Assembly (NCBI GenBank): GCA_022820505.1
Contig: JAJEFK010000034.1
Span: forward strand, 1-57,814
DNA: 57,814 nucleotides
From: Acidimicrobiia bacterium
GTDB lineage: Bacteria; Actinomycetota; Acidimicrobiia; Acidimicrobiales; Poriferisodalaceae
Direction: 5' to 3'
In this document: in pieces, positions 17,406-25,461 of the stretch
How the letters are laid out: every line of letters starts with the position of its first letter
Position numbering within the stretch: the stretch's first letter is position 1
Notes under the pieces: generated by a model
The model's input: the letters and a program-made list of their open reading frames with translations, nothing else
Database searches by the model: none
What the model was told of the DNA's origin: nothing
Made by a program: the position numbers and the translations under genes

Positions 17406-18641
17406 ATGAGCGTTCCAGACAGCCCCCTGGTGTTCGAGCTGCTGGCGTCTGACGGCTCAGCTCGGCGCGGACAGGTCACGACGGCCCGCGGGACGTTCCA
17501 GACTCCGGTGTTCATGCCCGTGGGAACCCGCGGTGCGGTGATCCATCTCGATGCCACCGACTACGAGCAGCTCGGCCTCGAGGTCGTGCTGGCCAACACG
17601 TATCACCTGCTGGCTCGGCCCGGGATCGAGGTGGTGGAAGCGCTCGGCGGGCTTCACGGCTTCTCCGGCTGGGATGGCCACTTCCTCACCGATTCCGGCG
17701 GCTTCCAGATCATGTCGCTCGGCCGCCGTCCCGGCGGCGCAAATGAGCCCGGCCGCCGTCCCGGCGGCGCAAATGAATCCAGCGGTCGCGACAGTTCCGC
17801 TCAGGATGCGAAATCCAAGGTGGACGACGAAGGGGTGACCTTTCGCTCGACTTATGACGGCTCCCAGATGCGGCTGACACCCGAAGATGCCGTCGACGCG
17901 CAGCGCCGCCTCGGATCCGACATCCAGATGGCGCTCGACATCTGCCCCGAACTGCCCGCACCTCCCGACGAGGTGCGCGAAGCGACCGAACGCACCCACC
18001 TGTGGGCAGCCAGGGCGGCAGCCGCCATGGACGCTGCACGCCGGGACGGGATCGCCGGGGGGCAGGCATTGTTCGGCATCTGCCAGGGCGGCGTCGATCC
18101 CGGCCTCCGGCGCGGCAGCGCCGAGACGCTGGCGTCGATCGGTTTCGACGGATACGGCATCGGCGGGCTGTCGGTGGGCGAGTCCCGCAGCGAGATGGGC
18201 CCGGCTTTGCAGGCCGCAACCGACGTGCTGCCTGCCGATCGGCCTCGCTACCTCATGGGCGTGGGCGATCCGGCCCGCATTGTCGACGCGATCGCAGCCG
18301 GAGTGGACATGTTCGACTGCGTGCTGCCGAGCCGGCTCGGCCGTCACGGCACTGCGCTCACGCCCCAGGGTCGCATCAACATTCGCAATGCCCGGTTCGC
18401 CCGCGACGCCACACCGCTCGACACTCGCGAAGAACGCGCCGACGGTCGCCCCCGGCCCGGCGCTCGCTTCAGCCGCGGTTATCTCCGGCACCTCATGAGC
18501 GTGAACGAACCGACCGCCAGCCGCATCCTGACGCTGCACAACATCGCATTCCTCAACGACTTGGCAGCCGAAGCGCGCGCCGCCATCGAAGCCGGCGGCT
18601 TCGACAGGTTCCGAGAGCGGGTCGATGAAGTCTGGGGCTGA
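17406..18641 (+). CDS. tgt: tRNA-guanine transglycosylase, zinc-site cysteines absent
   Basis: 411 residues. It exchanges guanine 34 for preQ1 in GUN-anticodon tRNAs. The catalytic residues are in TDSGGFQ (Asp96) and MFDCVLPSR (Asp304), and GICQGG and GIGGLSVGE are intact. Two oddities stand out. First, residues about 106-138 are an insertion after FQIMSLG that contains the tandem peptide GRRPGGANE twice. Second, the zinc ligands C-x-C-x2-C that normally precede YSRAYLHHL are missing: residues 339-354 (TREERADGRPRPGARF) hold no Cys, although the fourth ligand His378 (LTLHN) is kept. ATG 17406 follows a GAGGT Shine-Dalgarno; an upstream in-frame start at 17307 would lie within queA. Confidence 0.92.
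   Translation: MSVPDSPLVFELLASDGSARRGQVTTARGTFQTPVFMPVGTRGAVIHLDATDYEQLGLEVVLANTYHLLARPGIEVVEALGGLHGFSGWDGHFLTDSGGFQIMSLGRRPGGANEPGRRPGGANESSGRDSSAQDAKSKVDDEGVTFRSTYDGSQMRLTPEDAVDAQRRLGSDIQMALDICPELPAPPDEVREATERTHLWAARAAAAMDAARRDGIAGGQALFGICQGGVDPGLRRGSAETLASIGFDGYGIGGLSVGESRSEMGPALQAATDVLPADRPRYLMGVGDPARIVDAIAAGVDMFDCVLPSRLGRHGTALTPQGRINIRNARFARDATPLDTREERADGRPRPGARFSRGYLRHLMSVNEPTASRILTLHNIAFLNDLAAEARAAIEAGGFDRFRERVDEVWG
17721..17776 (+). repeat. Palindromic tandem repeat inside tgt
   Basis: A 26-bp unit occurs twice (17721-17746 and 17751-17776, period 30 bp). Each unit contains the inverted repeat GCCGCCG ... CGGCGGC, so the RNA could form two stable hairpins. The period is a multiple of three and the frame stays open, adding GRRPGGANE-P-GRRPGGANE. 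It resembles REP-like palindromic elements that insert in frame. Confidence 0.75.
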
Positions 18642-18666
18642 GCCGCTGCCGGCGGGGGAAGCCCGG

Positions 18667-18672
18667 TACGCT
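18667..18672 (+). promoter_or_regulatory. Putative -10 upstream of the yajC-secDF operon
   Basis: TACGCT lies 8 nt before GTG 18681 and 136 nt before yajC. It could start a transcript that is leaderless for the short frame 18681-18812, or give yajC a leader of about 130 nt. Confidence 0.4.
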
Positions 18673-18680
18673 GACCCGCC

Positions 18681-18812
18681 GTGCCGGCCTCGGATCGGCA
18701 GCGCGCTGCACGCAGAACGCTGCGCTCGGAGGCCTTCCGCACTGCGCAATTTGCCGGCAGCCGCTCGTATTCCGCTGGGGTGACACCCGCCGCATCAAGG
18801 AGCACACCATGA
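18681..18812 (+). CDS. Possible leaderless upstream ORF coupled to yajC (43 codons)
   Basis: A frame from GTG 18681 to TGA 18810-18812 encodes 43 mostly polar, Arg/Ser/Ala-rich residues. Its stop overlaps the yajC ATG (ATGA), the coupling arrangement used by many true gene pairs in this window, and a TAnnnT hexamer sits 8 nt before its start. Against it: it uses codons that are rare here (AGA, AGG, TTT, TCA), contains no hydrophobic segment and no RAPP-like arrest motif, and is unlike any protein I know. It might be a regulatory leader for the Sec operon, or chance. Confidence 0.25.
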   Translation: MPASDRQRAARRTLRSEAFRTAQFAGSRSYSAGVTPAASRSTP

Positions 18813-19129
18813 ACCTCGGGTCTGTCCTTTTCCTTGTCGTCATCATCGGCCTTATGTACTTCGTGATGATCCGACCGCAGCGCAGGCGAGCGGCCGAGCG
18901 CGCGGCGATGCTGCGCTCGGCAGATATCGGTGACGAGGTCGCCACAGTGGGCGGGGTCATCGGCAAGATCGTGGCGGTCGAGGAGCCCGGTGAGGTGGTC
19001 TGCATCGAGGTGGACAGCGACGTGGAGCTGCGAGTGCAGCGCCGCGCCATCGGCGAGATCCTGACGTCTGCTGGCGGCGGAGGCGCAGACGATCCGCCCG
19101 CATCGGACGGCGTCGACGAATCGGAATGA
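18809..19129 (+). CDS. yajC: Sec translocon accessory subunit YajC
   Basis: 106 residues: one N-terminal membrane helix (LGSVLFLVVIIGLMYFVMI) followed by RPQRRR and the small beta domain with GDEVATVGGVIGKI. YajC associates with SecDF at the membrane. AAGGAG precedes ATG 18809 at good distance. The C-terminal tail is acidic. The next gene, secD, starts 45 bp downstream. Confidence 0.94.
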   Translation: MNLGSVLFLVVIIGLMYFVMIRPQRRRAAERAAMLRSADIGDEVATVGGVIGKIVAVEEPGEVVCIEVDSDVELRVQRRAIGEILTSAGGGGADDPPASDGVDESE

Positions 19130-19174
19130 CCCTGGTCGCAGCGCGCAGCGCAGGCATCGGCGCATTGGTTTGAC

Positions 19175-20809
19175 GTGCGCCGCTCGCAGATCGTCTCGCT
19201 CCTTCTCGCGATCCTGATCGGATTCGGCTCGCTGGCGGGTGTGCTGGCCGCGGGCTGGGCGCCTGTGCTGGGCGTGCAGCTGCAGGGCGGTGTGGAGGTG
19301 CTGCTGCGGCCCACGGCCCCAGCCGACGACGAGCAGCTCGACCGTGCGATCGAGATCATCCGGTCGCGTGTCGATGCTCTCGGCGTGGCCGAGCCGGACA
19401 TCACACGCCAGGGCGAGCAGGTTGTGGTGCAGCTGCCCGGCGTCAAGGACAAGCAGCGTGCTGTCGACTTGGTAGGGCAGACAGCGGAGCTGCGGTTCCG
19501 GCCCGTGCTGCTGACGTTCAACCCCTTCGACGAGGTGGACTTCAGTGGGGCGCAGCAGCTCGCGGAGGCGTACAACGGATCGCTCCATCCCGAGTCCGTC
19601 AACGAGTCGGCTTCCGAGGCTGATGGGGACGAGTTGGTCGGAGAGCAAGAGATGACTGCGCAGGAGCTGCTCGAGCTGATCGACCCGGAGGCAGCGGAAG
19701 AACTCGAAGCGGAGGCCGGAGATGCCGCCGCCGATGACACTTCAGAGACCGCCGACGTAGCCGATGAGGCTGAGGAAATCGATCCCTCCGACATCGGCCT
19801 TCAGCAGTTTCCCGAATTCACCGCTCCCGAGGATGATCTCGCCGACTGGGCAGTGCTGCTGCCGGGCCGCGGTGAGCCGGTGGGATACGTGCTCGGCCCG
19901 GCCGAGCTCACCGGCGAGGCGGTCGCCGAGGCAGCAGCAACGTTCAACAACGAGTGGGTCGTCAATGTCGATCTCACCGAGGAGGGCGCCGTCGGCTTCG
20001 ACGAGATCGCAGCCCGCTACTTCGGGCAGCAGGTCGCGATCGTGCTCGATGGCGTCGTGGAGTCTGCGCCAGTCATCCGGGCCACCGAATTCGGAGGCAC
20101 CGCAGTCATCTCGGGCACGTTCGACGAGGACGGGGCGCGCGACCTCGCTGTTGCGCTGCGCTTCGGTGCGCTGCCCGTGGAGTTCGAGCAGGACGATGTG
20201 CGCACGGTGTCGGCGACCCTCGGCGAGGGCACGCTGCGAGCGGGCGTGATTGCCGGCATCGTCGGTTTGATTCTCGTAGGCCTGTACATGCTGGTGTACT
20301 ACCGGCTGCTCGGCATCGTGGCCGTGGCCAGCCTGGCCATCAGCGGGTCGGTCCTGTGGTCGCTCATCAGCTGGCTCGGCGAGAGCCGCGGCTTGGCGCT
20401 GACGCTGGCCGGCACCACCGGCATCATCGTGTCGATCGGCGTCCAGGTCGATTCGAACATCGTCTACTACGAGCGGATCAAGGAAGAGGTACGGCGCGGC
20501 CGGGCGGTGCGCTCGGCAGCCGACGCCAGCTTCAAGGGCGCCTTCATGACCATCGTGTGGGCCGATCTGGCGTCGCTCATCGGCGCGGGCGTGCTGTACC
20601 AGCTCACCAGCGGCACCGTGCGCGGCTTCGCTCTGTATCTCGGGTTGGCAACGCTGATCGACTTGGCAGTGTCGTATTTCTTCATGCGGCCACTGGTGGT
20701 GTTCATCGCCCGACGGCTGGTGAACGAGGAACCGCGGCGCCTCGGCGTGCTGCCGACAGCCGACGGCGATGTCGCCCAAGCGACGGTGCCGGCAGGAGGC
20801 ACATCGTGA
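19175..20809 (+). CDS. secD: Protein translocase subunit SecD
   Basis: 544 residues. One N-terminal membrane helix is followed by the periplasmic P1 base domain (LGVQLQGGVEVLL, then the VDALGVAEPDI repeat) and the head. Five C-terminal helices include GTTGIIVSIGVQVDSNIVYYERIKEE, the family's conserved TM4 region, with N-I-V-Y-Y-E replacing the more common NVLIFERI. An acidic linker at about 135-215, rich in Glu/Asp/Ala, separates the P1 subdomains and is typical of actinobacteria. GTG 19175 is the start. The stop overlaps secF by GTGA. Confidence 0.95.
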   Translation: MRRSQIVSLLLAILIGFGSLAGVLAAGWAPVLGVQLQGGVEVLLRPTAPADDEQLDRAIEIIRSRVDALGVAEPDITRQGEQVVVQLPGVKDKQRAVDLVGQTAELRFRPVLLTFNPFDEVDFSGAQQLAEAYNGSLHPESVNESASEADGDELVGEQEMTAQELLELIDPEAAEELEAEAGDAAADDTSETADVADEAEEIDPSDIGLQQFPEFTAPEDDLADWAVLLPGRGEPVGYVLGPAELTGEAVAEAAATFNNEWVVNVDLTEEGAVGFDEIAARYFGQQVAIVLDGVVESAPVIRATEFGGTAVISGTFDEDGARDLAVALRFGALPVEFEQDDVRTVSATLGEGTLRAGVIAGIVGLILVGLYMLVYYRLLGIVAVASLAISGSVLWSLISWLGESRGLALTLAGTTGIIVSIGVQVDSNIVYYERIKEEVRRGRAVRSAADASFKGAFMTIVWADLASLIGAGVLYQLTSGTVRGFALYLGLATLIDLAVSYFFMRPLVVFIARRLVNEEPRRLGVLPTADGDVAQATVPAGGTS

Positions 20810-21906
20810 TTGCAGCGCTGCGCACCTTCTACCGGGGCGAGAACGCCTGGGACATCCTGCGCCTGTCACGCAAGGTGCTCATCGGCTCGGCCATTGCTGT
20901 GCTCGTCTGCGTGGTGGCGCTGCTGGTGCGAGGCCTGAATCTCGGCATCGAGTTCGAAGGCGGTTCGGTGTGGGAGATACCGGTGCCTGAGCAAACTCAG
21001 GGCGCCGAAGCCGATGGCGCAGCAGCCGACGGTGCGACGACCGACGATGTCGCGTCGGCAGCCGCGGCAGCCGGCGTGCCCGATGCACGAGTGCAGTTCG
21101 TGGTGGTCACCGGGTCGCCTGACATCTTCCGTGTGCGCGGCGTGCTGGGACCCGATGCCGACAGCGCAGCGGTGGCTGGAGCGCTGGCCGATGCCGTCGG
21201 TGTCGACGTGGAGAGCCTGTCGTCGCGGCAGGTCAGCCCGTCGTTCGGCGACGAAGTCGCCGGCAAGGCGCGCCGGGCGCTCGTGGTGTTCTTCGTGCTG
21301 ATCGCGCTGTACCTGTGGTTCCGCTTCGAATGGAAGATGTCGGTTGGCGCGCTGATTGCGGTGGGACACGACATCGTGCTGACCGTCGGCGCCTATGCGC
21401 TGTTCGGATTCGAAGTGACGCCGGCGACAGTGGTGGCCTTCCTGACGATCATGGGCTATTCGCTCTACGACACGATCGTCGTGTTCGACCGCGTGAAGTC
21501 CAACGAGCGGTCGTTGCCGGCGCGCAGCCACTTCACGTACCACGCGCTCGCGAACGTGTCGCTCAACCAGGTGCTGACGCGGTCGGTGAACACCTCGATC
21601 ACCTCGGTGCTGCCGGTGCTGTCGCTGCTGGTGGTGGGCGCCGGATTCCTCGGCGCAGGCACCCTGGCCGAGTTCGCTACGGCGTTGCTGATCGGCCTGC
21701 TCGTCGGGTCGTACAGCTCGATCTTCGTGGCGATGCCCACGGTTGCGTGGCTGAAGGGCTACGAGCCCGGCTGGGCCGCCGCGCAGGCTGCGGCAGACGC
21801 CGCCGGCCGTCACGACTCGATGGAGGCTGCCACCCAGGCGCTCGCCGCCGAGAGCTACACCCGCAGCGCCCCGCCCCGCCCCCGCAAGAAGGGTCGCCGC
21901 CGCTAA
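20806..21906 (+). CDS. secF: Protein translocase subunit SecF
   Basis: 366 residues with six predicted helices. The N-terminal LGIEFEGGSVWEIPVP and the conserved cytoplasmic/TM4 block YSLYDTIVVFDRVKSNE mark SecF, and LNQVLTRSVNTSITSVLPVL is the TM5 region. SecF pairs with SecD to pull exported proteins forward using the proton-motive force. A strong GGCAGGAGG precedes GTG 20806, which overlaps the secD stop. The C-terminus is basic (RPRKKGRRR). Only four bases separate its end from that of the convergent toxin gene. Confidence 0.95.
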   Translation: MIAALRTFYRGENAWDILRLSRKVLIGSAIAVLVCVVALLVRGLNLGIEFEGGSVWEIPVPEQTQGAEADGAAADGATTDDVASAAAAAGVPDARVQFVVVTGSPDIFRVRGVLGPDADSAAVAGALADAVGVDVESLSSRQVSPSFGDEVAGKARRALVVFFVLIALYLWFRFEWKMSVGALIAVGHDIVLTVGAYALFGFEVTPATVVAFLTIMGYSLYDTIVVFDRVKSNERSLPARSHFTYHALANVSLNQVLTRSVNTSITSVLPVLSLLVVGAGFLGAGTLAEFATALLIGLLVGSYSSIFVAMPTVAWLKGYEPGWAAAQAAADAAGRHDSMEAATQALAAESYTRSAPPRPRKKGRRR

Positions 21907-21910
21907 CGCT

Positions 21911-22336
21911 CTACTCGCCAGTGGTCCAGTACTGCTGCAGGCGCTCAATTGCCGATTCCACCGTCATATCGGCGAGCTGGTCGTCCGACAGGCCGACTCG
22001 TTGCTTGAGCAGGTACAGCACCTCAGTGGGGATCGAGTCCTCCGGAACGGTGGGCTGGCTTCGCGGGGGCAGGATGCCGTCGTTTACGCATTGCCAGAAC
22101 TCCTGCTGGCTCACCTGGAGTTGATCCCGCAGGATGTGTAACCACAGTCCGCTGCCGTAGACCGTGCGGTCGGGTGGCCGGGAAATGCGGGTTCGCAACA
22201 CGTTTCCCATCGGCAGTTCCAGTTCGTAGGTCTCGTGGTGGGTGTTGCTCTTCCCGGCGGCCGAACGCACGATCCGCCAGCGCTCAAGCTCGCAGAAGCG
22301 GCGATGGTCGTAGCGGCTTGCTGTCGGAAAGCTCAC
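21911..22336 (-). CDS. Putative type II toxin
   Basis: 141 residues. The opening block (RYDHRRFCELERW), the following THHETYELELPMG, then LRTRISRPPDRTVYG and HILRDQLQVSQQEFWQCV resemble actinobacterial proteins annotated as 'cytotoxic translational repressor of toxin-antitoxin stability system', a family known mostly by context. It overlaps the upstream antitoxin by ATGA, the standard order of antitoxin then toxin. The two lie on the minus strand between the Sec operon and relA. The likely target is translation, but no catalytic residues can be named. Confidence 0.72.
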   Translation of the reverse strand: MSFPTASRYDHRRFCELERWRIVRSAAGKSNTHHETYELELPMGNVLRTRISRPPDRTVYGSGLWLHILRDQLQVSQQEFWQCVNDGILPPRSQPTVPEDSIPTEVLYLLKQRVGLSDDQLADMTVESAIERLQQYWTTGE

Positions 22337-22740
22337 GCTCCGCCTCGGACCCAGCCGGCGAGATCCGCATCCGAACTCAGCGACACGAAGTGCACCAGCG
22401 GCCAGTGCCGAGCGTGGTTGGGAGCAAGTCTCAGTCGCTCGATCCAGTCATCGGCGTACTCCCTCAACGCTGTGACGAACTCCTCGGTTGCCTCGTCCAA
22501 GTCGGCGCCGTCGGCAGCGATGGGGGTGCCGGGCAGCAACACCGACCACCCGTTGGCTTCGGCGACCGCTTCGGGACGGCTGAGCCGAGGCGAGTTGGCC
22601 AAGAGCTCAGCCAACCGCGCCATATCCACCATCACGACGCGACGGCCATGACGCTCGACACCCACCGGCACGCCTAGGTCCGCTGTGTCGAGCACCTCCT
22701 TGAGCCGGTTGCGGGTGTCGGTATAGGAGAGAAACGTCAT
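22333..22740 (-). CDS. Putative Phd/YefM-family antitoxin
   Basis: 135 residues. The N-terminal portion (FLSYTDTRNRLKEVLD, then VGVERHGRRVVMVDMARLAELL) fits the Phd/YefM fold, which dimerises, binds its own operator and neutralises the partner toxin through its C-terminus. The protein is longer than the usual 80-90 residues, the extra C-terminal part being HARHWPLVHFVSLSSDADLAGW. GGAG precedes the ATG. Two ACGTACGT palindromes directly upstream are a likely autoregulatory operator. Confidence 0.72.
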   Translation of the reverse strand: MTFLSYTDTRNRLKEVLDTADLGVPVGVERHGRRVVMVDMARLAELLANSPRLSRPEAVAEANGWSVLLPGTPIAADGADLDEATEEFVTALREYADDWIERLRLAPNHARHWPLVHFVSLSSDADLAGWVRGGA

Positions 22741-22784
22741 CGCAGTGCTCCGGAACTGGTATGCGACTCGCAGGATAGTAGGTA

Positions 22785-22813
22785 GACGTACGTAAAGTAC
22801 TTGACGTACGTAA
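22785..22813. promoter_or_regulatory. Operator-like repeats upstream of the antitoxin
   Basis: GACGTACGTAA occurs at 22785-22795 and 22803-22813, 18 bp apart (close to two helical turns). Each contains the 8-bp palindrome ACGTACGT, with a third palindrome AGTACT between them (22796-22801). The stretch is AT-richer than its surroundings. It lies 45-73 bp before the antitoxin ATG next to minus-strand TACTAT/TATCCT hexamers that may be its -10. Autoregulation by the Phd-like antitoxin is inferred. Confidence 0.6.
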
Positions 22814-23087
22814 CGACGGCATCACCATGGGCTACGGATCGCAGTGTGCGCAGTGCTGGTTGGCGCTCGACGCGCAGCTCAGCCAATGCTCCGGTGCCGA
22901 CTTCGACTTCGCCCATCCGACGCCAGCTCAAAGGCGTGTCACTGCAAGTGCGGGGGAACTGGGATGCCGCGATCGAGCCGGCTGTGTCAACGGCATCCTG
23001 GCGGGGCACGGCAGAATGGGAGGGTGAGTCACTCCGCGTTCGGCCCGGTGCCGGCCGAGCGCCGCTGCGAGAAGCTTGGCTAGGGCC
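22814..23087. other. Non-coding gap before relA
   Basis: With the operator region this makes a 347-bp stretch without a convincing gene. Short frames exist on both strands but show no family pattern. A CAGAAT hexamer at 23012-23017 could be the -10 of relA. A 20-codon frame (GTG 23024 to TAG 23083) follows it, ending five bases before the relA ATG. Confidence 0.5.
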
Positions 23088-25394
23088 ATGCCTGCGGTGT
23101 CGCGCGTGCTGCCGTGGCGGCGCATCGCGAACACGGTCGCGGCCGATATCTCGCCGGTGGTCGAGCGTTACCGCCAGCGCTGGCCGAAGCAGTCGCCCGA
23201 GCTGGTCATCCGTGCGTACGAGGCGGCCGCACATGCACACGAGGGCCAGCGACGCAAGACCGGCGAGGCGTACATCACCCATCCGGTCGCTGTGGCAGGC
23301 GTGGTTGCCGATCTCGGCCTCGACGACACGTCCATTGCCGCGGCGCTGCTGCACGACGCAGTGGAGGACACGAGCGTCGAGCTGGTCGCGCTGGCCGACG
23401 ACTTCGGCCCCGAGGTCGCGGCCATCGTGGACGGGGTCACCAAGCTCGACCGGGTGCGCTTCGCCTCCAAGCAGGCACAGCAGGCCGCGACCCTGCGCAA
23501 GATGCTCGTGGCGATCGCGAACGACCCGCGTGTGCTGATGATCAAGCTGTCGGACCGGCTGCACAACATGCGCACGCTCGGGGCGCTCGGCGCTGCCAAG
23601 CAGGCCGACGTGGCCCGCGAGACGCTCGACATCTACGCCCCGCTCGCCAACCGGCTGGGCATGCAGCAGGTGCGTGACGAGCTGGAAGACCTTGCCTTCG
23701 CGGCGCTGTACCCGAAGCGCTACGCCGAGATCGACCGGATGCTCGCCGAGCGCACCCCCGAGCAGGAGCGCTACGTCGACCAAGTGCTGACCGAGGTGCG
23801 CGAGCAGCTGTCGCGGATGAAGATCGAGGCCACGGTGACCGGGCGCAAGAAGCACCACTGGAGCGTCTACGAGAAGATGGTCATCAAGAACCGCTCGTTC
23901 GACGAGATCTTCGACCTGGTGGGCATCCGGGTGGTGGTGCCGACGATCCGTGATGCGTACGCGGCGCTGGGCTCCATACACGCGACGTGGAAGCCGGTGA
24001 CGGGCCGATTCAAGGACTACATCGCGATGCCCAAGTTCAACCTGTACCAGTCGCTGCACACCACGGTGGTCGGCCCGTCGGGCACGGCGGTGGAAGTGCA
24101 GATCCGCACTGACGAGATGCACCAGCGGGCCGAGTACGGCGTGGCGGCTCACTGGCGCTACAAGGCCGAGCGCAACGGCAACGGCAACAAGAGCAGCAGC
24201 AAGGGCGGCAAAGCGCAGCGCCAAGGCAGCAAAGCGGAGCGCCAAAGCAGCACAGTCGCCGAGGAGGACATGCCCTGGCTGAGTCGGCTGGTCGAGTGGC
24301 AGGCCGAGTCTGATGACCCGGCCGAGTTCATGCGCACCATCGCCAGCGACCTCGGTCACGGCGAGGTGTACGTGTTCACGCCCAAAGGCGACGTGGTCAC
24401 GCTGCCGACCGGCGCTACGCCCATCGACTTCGCGTACGCCATCCACACCGACATCGGCGACACGCTCATCGGCGCCAAGATCGACGGCCGGCTCGTGCCG
24501 CTCGACCGGCAGCTGCGCTCGGGCGACACAGTGGAGGCGTTCACCTCCGACGATCCCGGGACGCGGCCGTCGCGCGACTGGCTGGAGATCGCCGTCACGC
24601 CGCGGGCCCGCTACAGCATCCGGCGCTGGTTCGCCCGTTCCGACCGGTCCGAGTGGGAAACGGCCGGTAGGGAAGCTGTCTCGGATGAGCTGCGTTCCGA
24701 GGGGCTCAAGGCATCGTTACTCATCGACGGCGACGAGATGCGCGCCGTGGCGGAGCAGTTCAGCCGGGCCGATCTCGACCAGCTCTTCGAAGCTGTCGGC
24801 AAGGGCGATGTGCGGCCTCACTCGGTGGCCAAGCGGCTTGTCAGCAATCTGCGCGGCGAGGGCGACGGGGTGCAGCTGCCAGCACGTCCGGCCCGGCAGC
24901 GGGGCTCGCGTCGCCGACGCTCAGCCGGTGTGCACGTCGACGGCCACGACGACGCGCTGGTGCGCTTGGCCCGTTGCTGCAGCCCGGTGCGCGGCGACGA
25001 GATCCTGGGATTCTCGACCAGCGGGCGCGGCATCTCGGTGCATCGAGCCGACTGCGCCAACGCGGGCGAGTTGGCCACTGCGTCGGGTGCCCGCCAAGTC
25101 GAGGTGGAGTGGGACGAGAGCTGGGCAGGCGAATTCGCCGCTGCGCTCGAGGTGCGCGGCCTCGACCGCAACCGGCTGCTGCTCGACGTGGTGCAGGTGG
25201 TGTCTGGCCGCCACGACCTGTCCATTGCGAGCTGTGACACGTTCGTGGGCGACGACCAGGTGGCGGTGATGCAGTTCGAGGTGGAGGTGGGCGATCCGAT
25301 CCTGCTCGACCAGCTGCTGGCCGCCCTGCGCGAGGTGCCCGGCGTGTTCGACGCCTACCGCACCATCGAAGGCCTCGCCCGCACCGAGTACTGA
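23088..25394 (+). CDS. relA: Bifunctional (p)ppGpp synthetase/hydrolase RelA/SpoT
   Basis: 768 residues. The HD hydrolase domain has YITHPVAVAG, LLHDAVEDT and LSDRLHNMRTL, all ligands kept. The synthetase domain has GRFKDYIAMPKFNLYQSLHTTV; its RxKD motif is that of bifunctional Rel enzymes. Then come TGS (VYVFTPKGDVVTLPTGATPIDFAY region), a conserved RCCSPVRGDEI block and a C-terminal ACT domain. A low-complexity linker of about 30 residues (Asn/Gly/Ser/Lys/Gln) before EEDMPWL, between synthetase and TGS, includes a 21-bp tandem repeat. It makes and destroys the stringent-response alarmone at the ribosome. ATG 23088 is preferred; TTG 23076 is in frame just upstream. Confidence 0.96.
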   Translation: MPAVSRVLPWRRIANTVAADISPVVERYRQRWPKQSPELVIRAYEAAAHAHEGQRRKTGEAYITHPVAVAGVVADLGLDDTSIAAALLHDAVEDTSVELVALADDFGPEVAAIVDGVTKLDRVRFASKQAQQAATLRKMLVAIANDPRVLMIKLSDRLHNMRTLGALGAAKQADVARETLDIYAPLANRLGMQQVRDELEDLAFAALYPKRYAEIDRMLAERTPEQERYVDQVLTEVREQLSRMKIEATVTGRKKHHWSVYEKMVIKNRSFDEIFDLVGIRVVVPTIRDAYAALGSIHATWKPVTGRFKDYIAMPKFNLYQSLHTTVVGPSGTAVEVQIRTDEMHQRAEYGVAAHWRYKAERNGNGNKSSSKGGKAQRQGSKAERQSSTVAEEDMPWLSRLVEWQAESDDPAEFMRTIASDLGHGEVYVFTPKGDVVTLPTGATPIDFAYAIHTDIGDTLIGAKIDGRLVPLDRQLRSGDTVEAFTSDDPGTRPSRDWLEIAVTPRARYSIRRWFARSDRSEWETAGREAVSDELRSEGLKASLLIDGDEMRAVAEQFSRADLDQLFEAVGKGDVRPHSVAKRLVSNLRGEGDGVQLPARPARQRGSRRRRSAGVHVDGHDDALVRLARCCSPVRGDEILGFSTSGRGISVHRADCANAGELATASGARQVEVEWDESWAGEFAAALEVRGLDRNRLLLDVVQVVSGRHDLSIASCDTFVGDDQVAVMQFEVEVGDPILLDQLLAALREVPGVFDAYRTIEGLARTEY
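24207..24248 (+). repeat. 21-bp tandem repeat in the relA linker
   Basis: Two imperfect 21-bp units (24207-24227 and 24228-24248) encode GKAQRQG and SKAERQS in the hinge between synthetase and TGS domains. It preserves frame and probably only lengthens a flexible linker. Confidence 0.7.
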
Positions 25395-25446
25395 GGCACC
25401 GAGTTCTGAAGCTCTGGTGCAGCTAGGACTGGCGGCGGCAGGGCCG

Positions 25447-25452
25447 TAGCCT
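25447..25452 (+). promoter_or_regulatory. Putative -10 of hisS
   Basis: TAGCCT ends 9 nt before ATG 25462. With no Shine-Dalgarno nearby, a leaderless or nearly leaderless hisS-aspS transcript is likely. Confidence 0.45.
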
Positions 25453-25461
25453 GCGCTGGTC

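Noticed and set aside
19954..20805. In-frame extension of secF upstream into secD
   Set aside because: The extension is an Arg/His-rich shadow; GTG 20806 has a strong Shine-Dalgarno and begins the conserved protein.
23024..23083. 20-codon frame just before relA, preceded by CAGAAT
   Set aside because: Too short, no conserved pattern, and the hexamer does not fit TAnnnT; kept only as a note on the gap.
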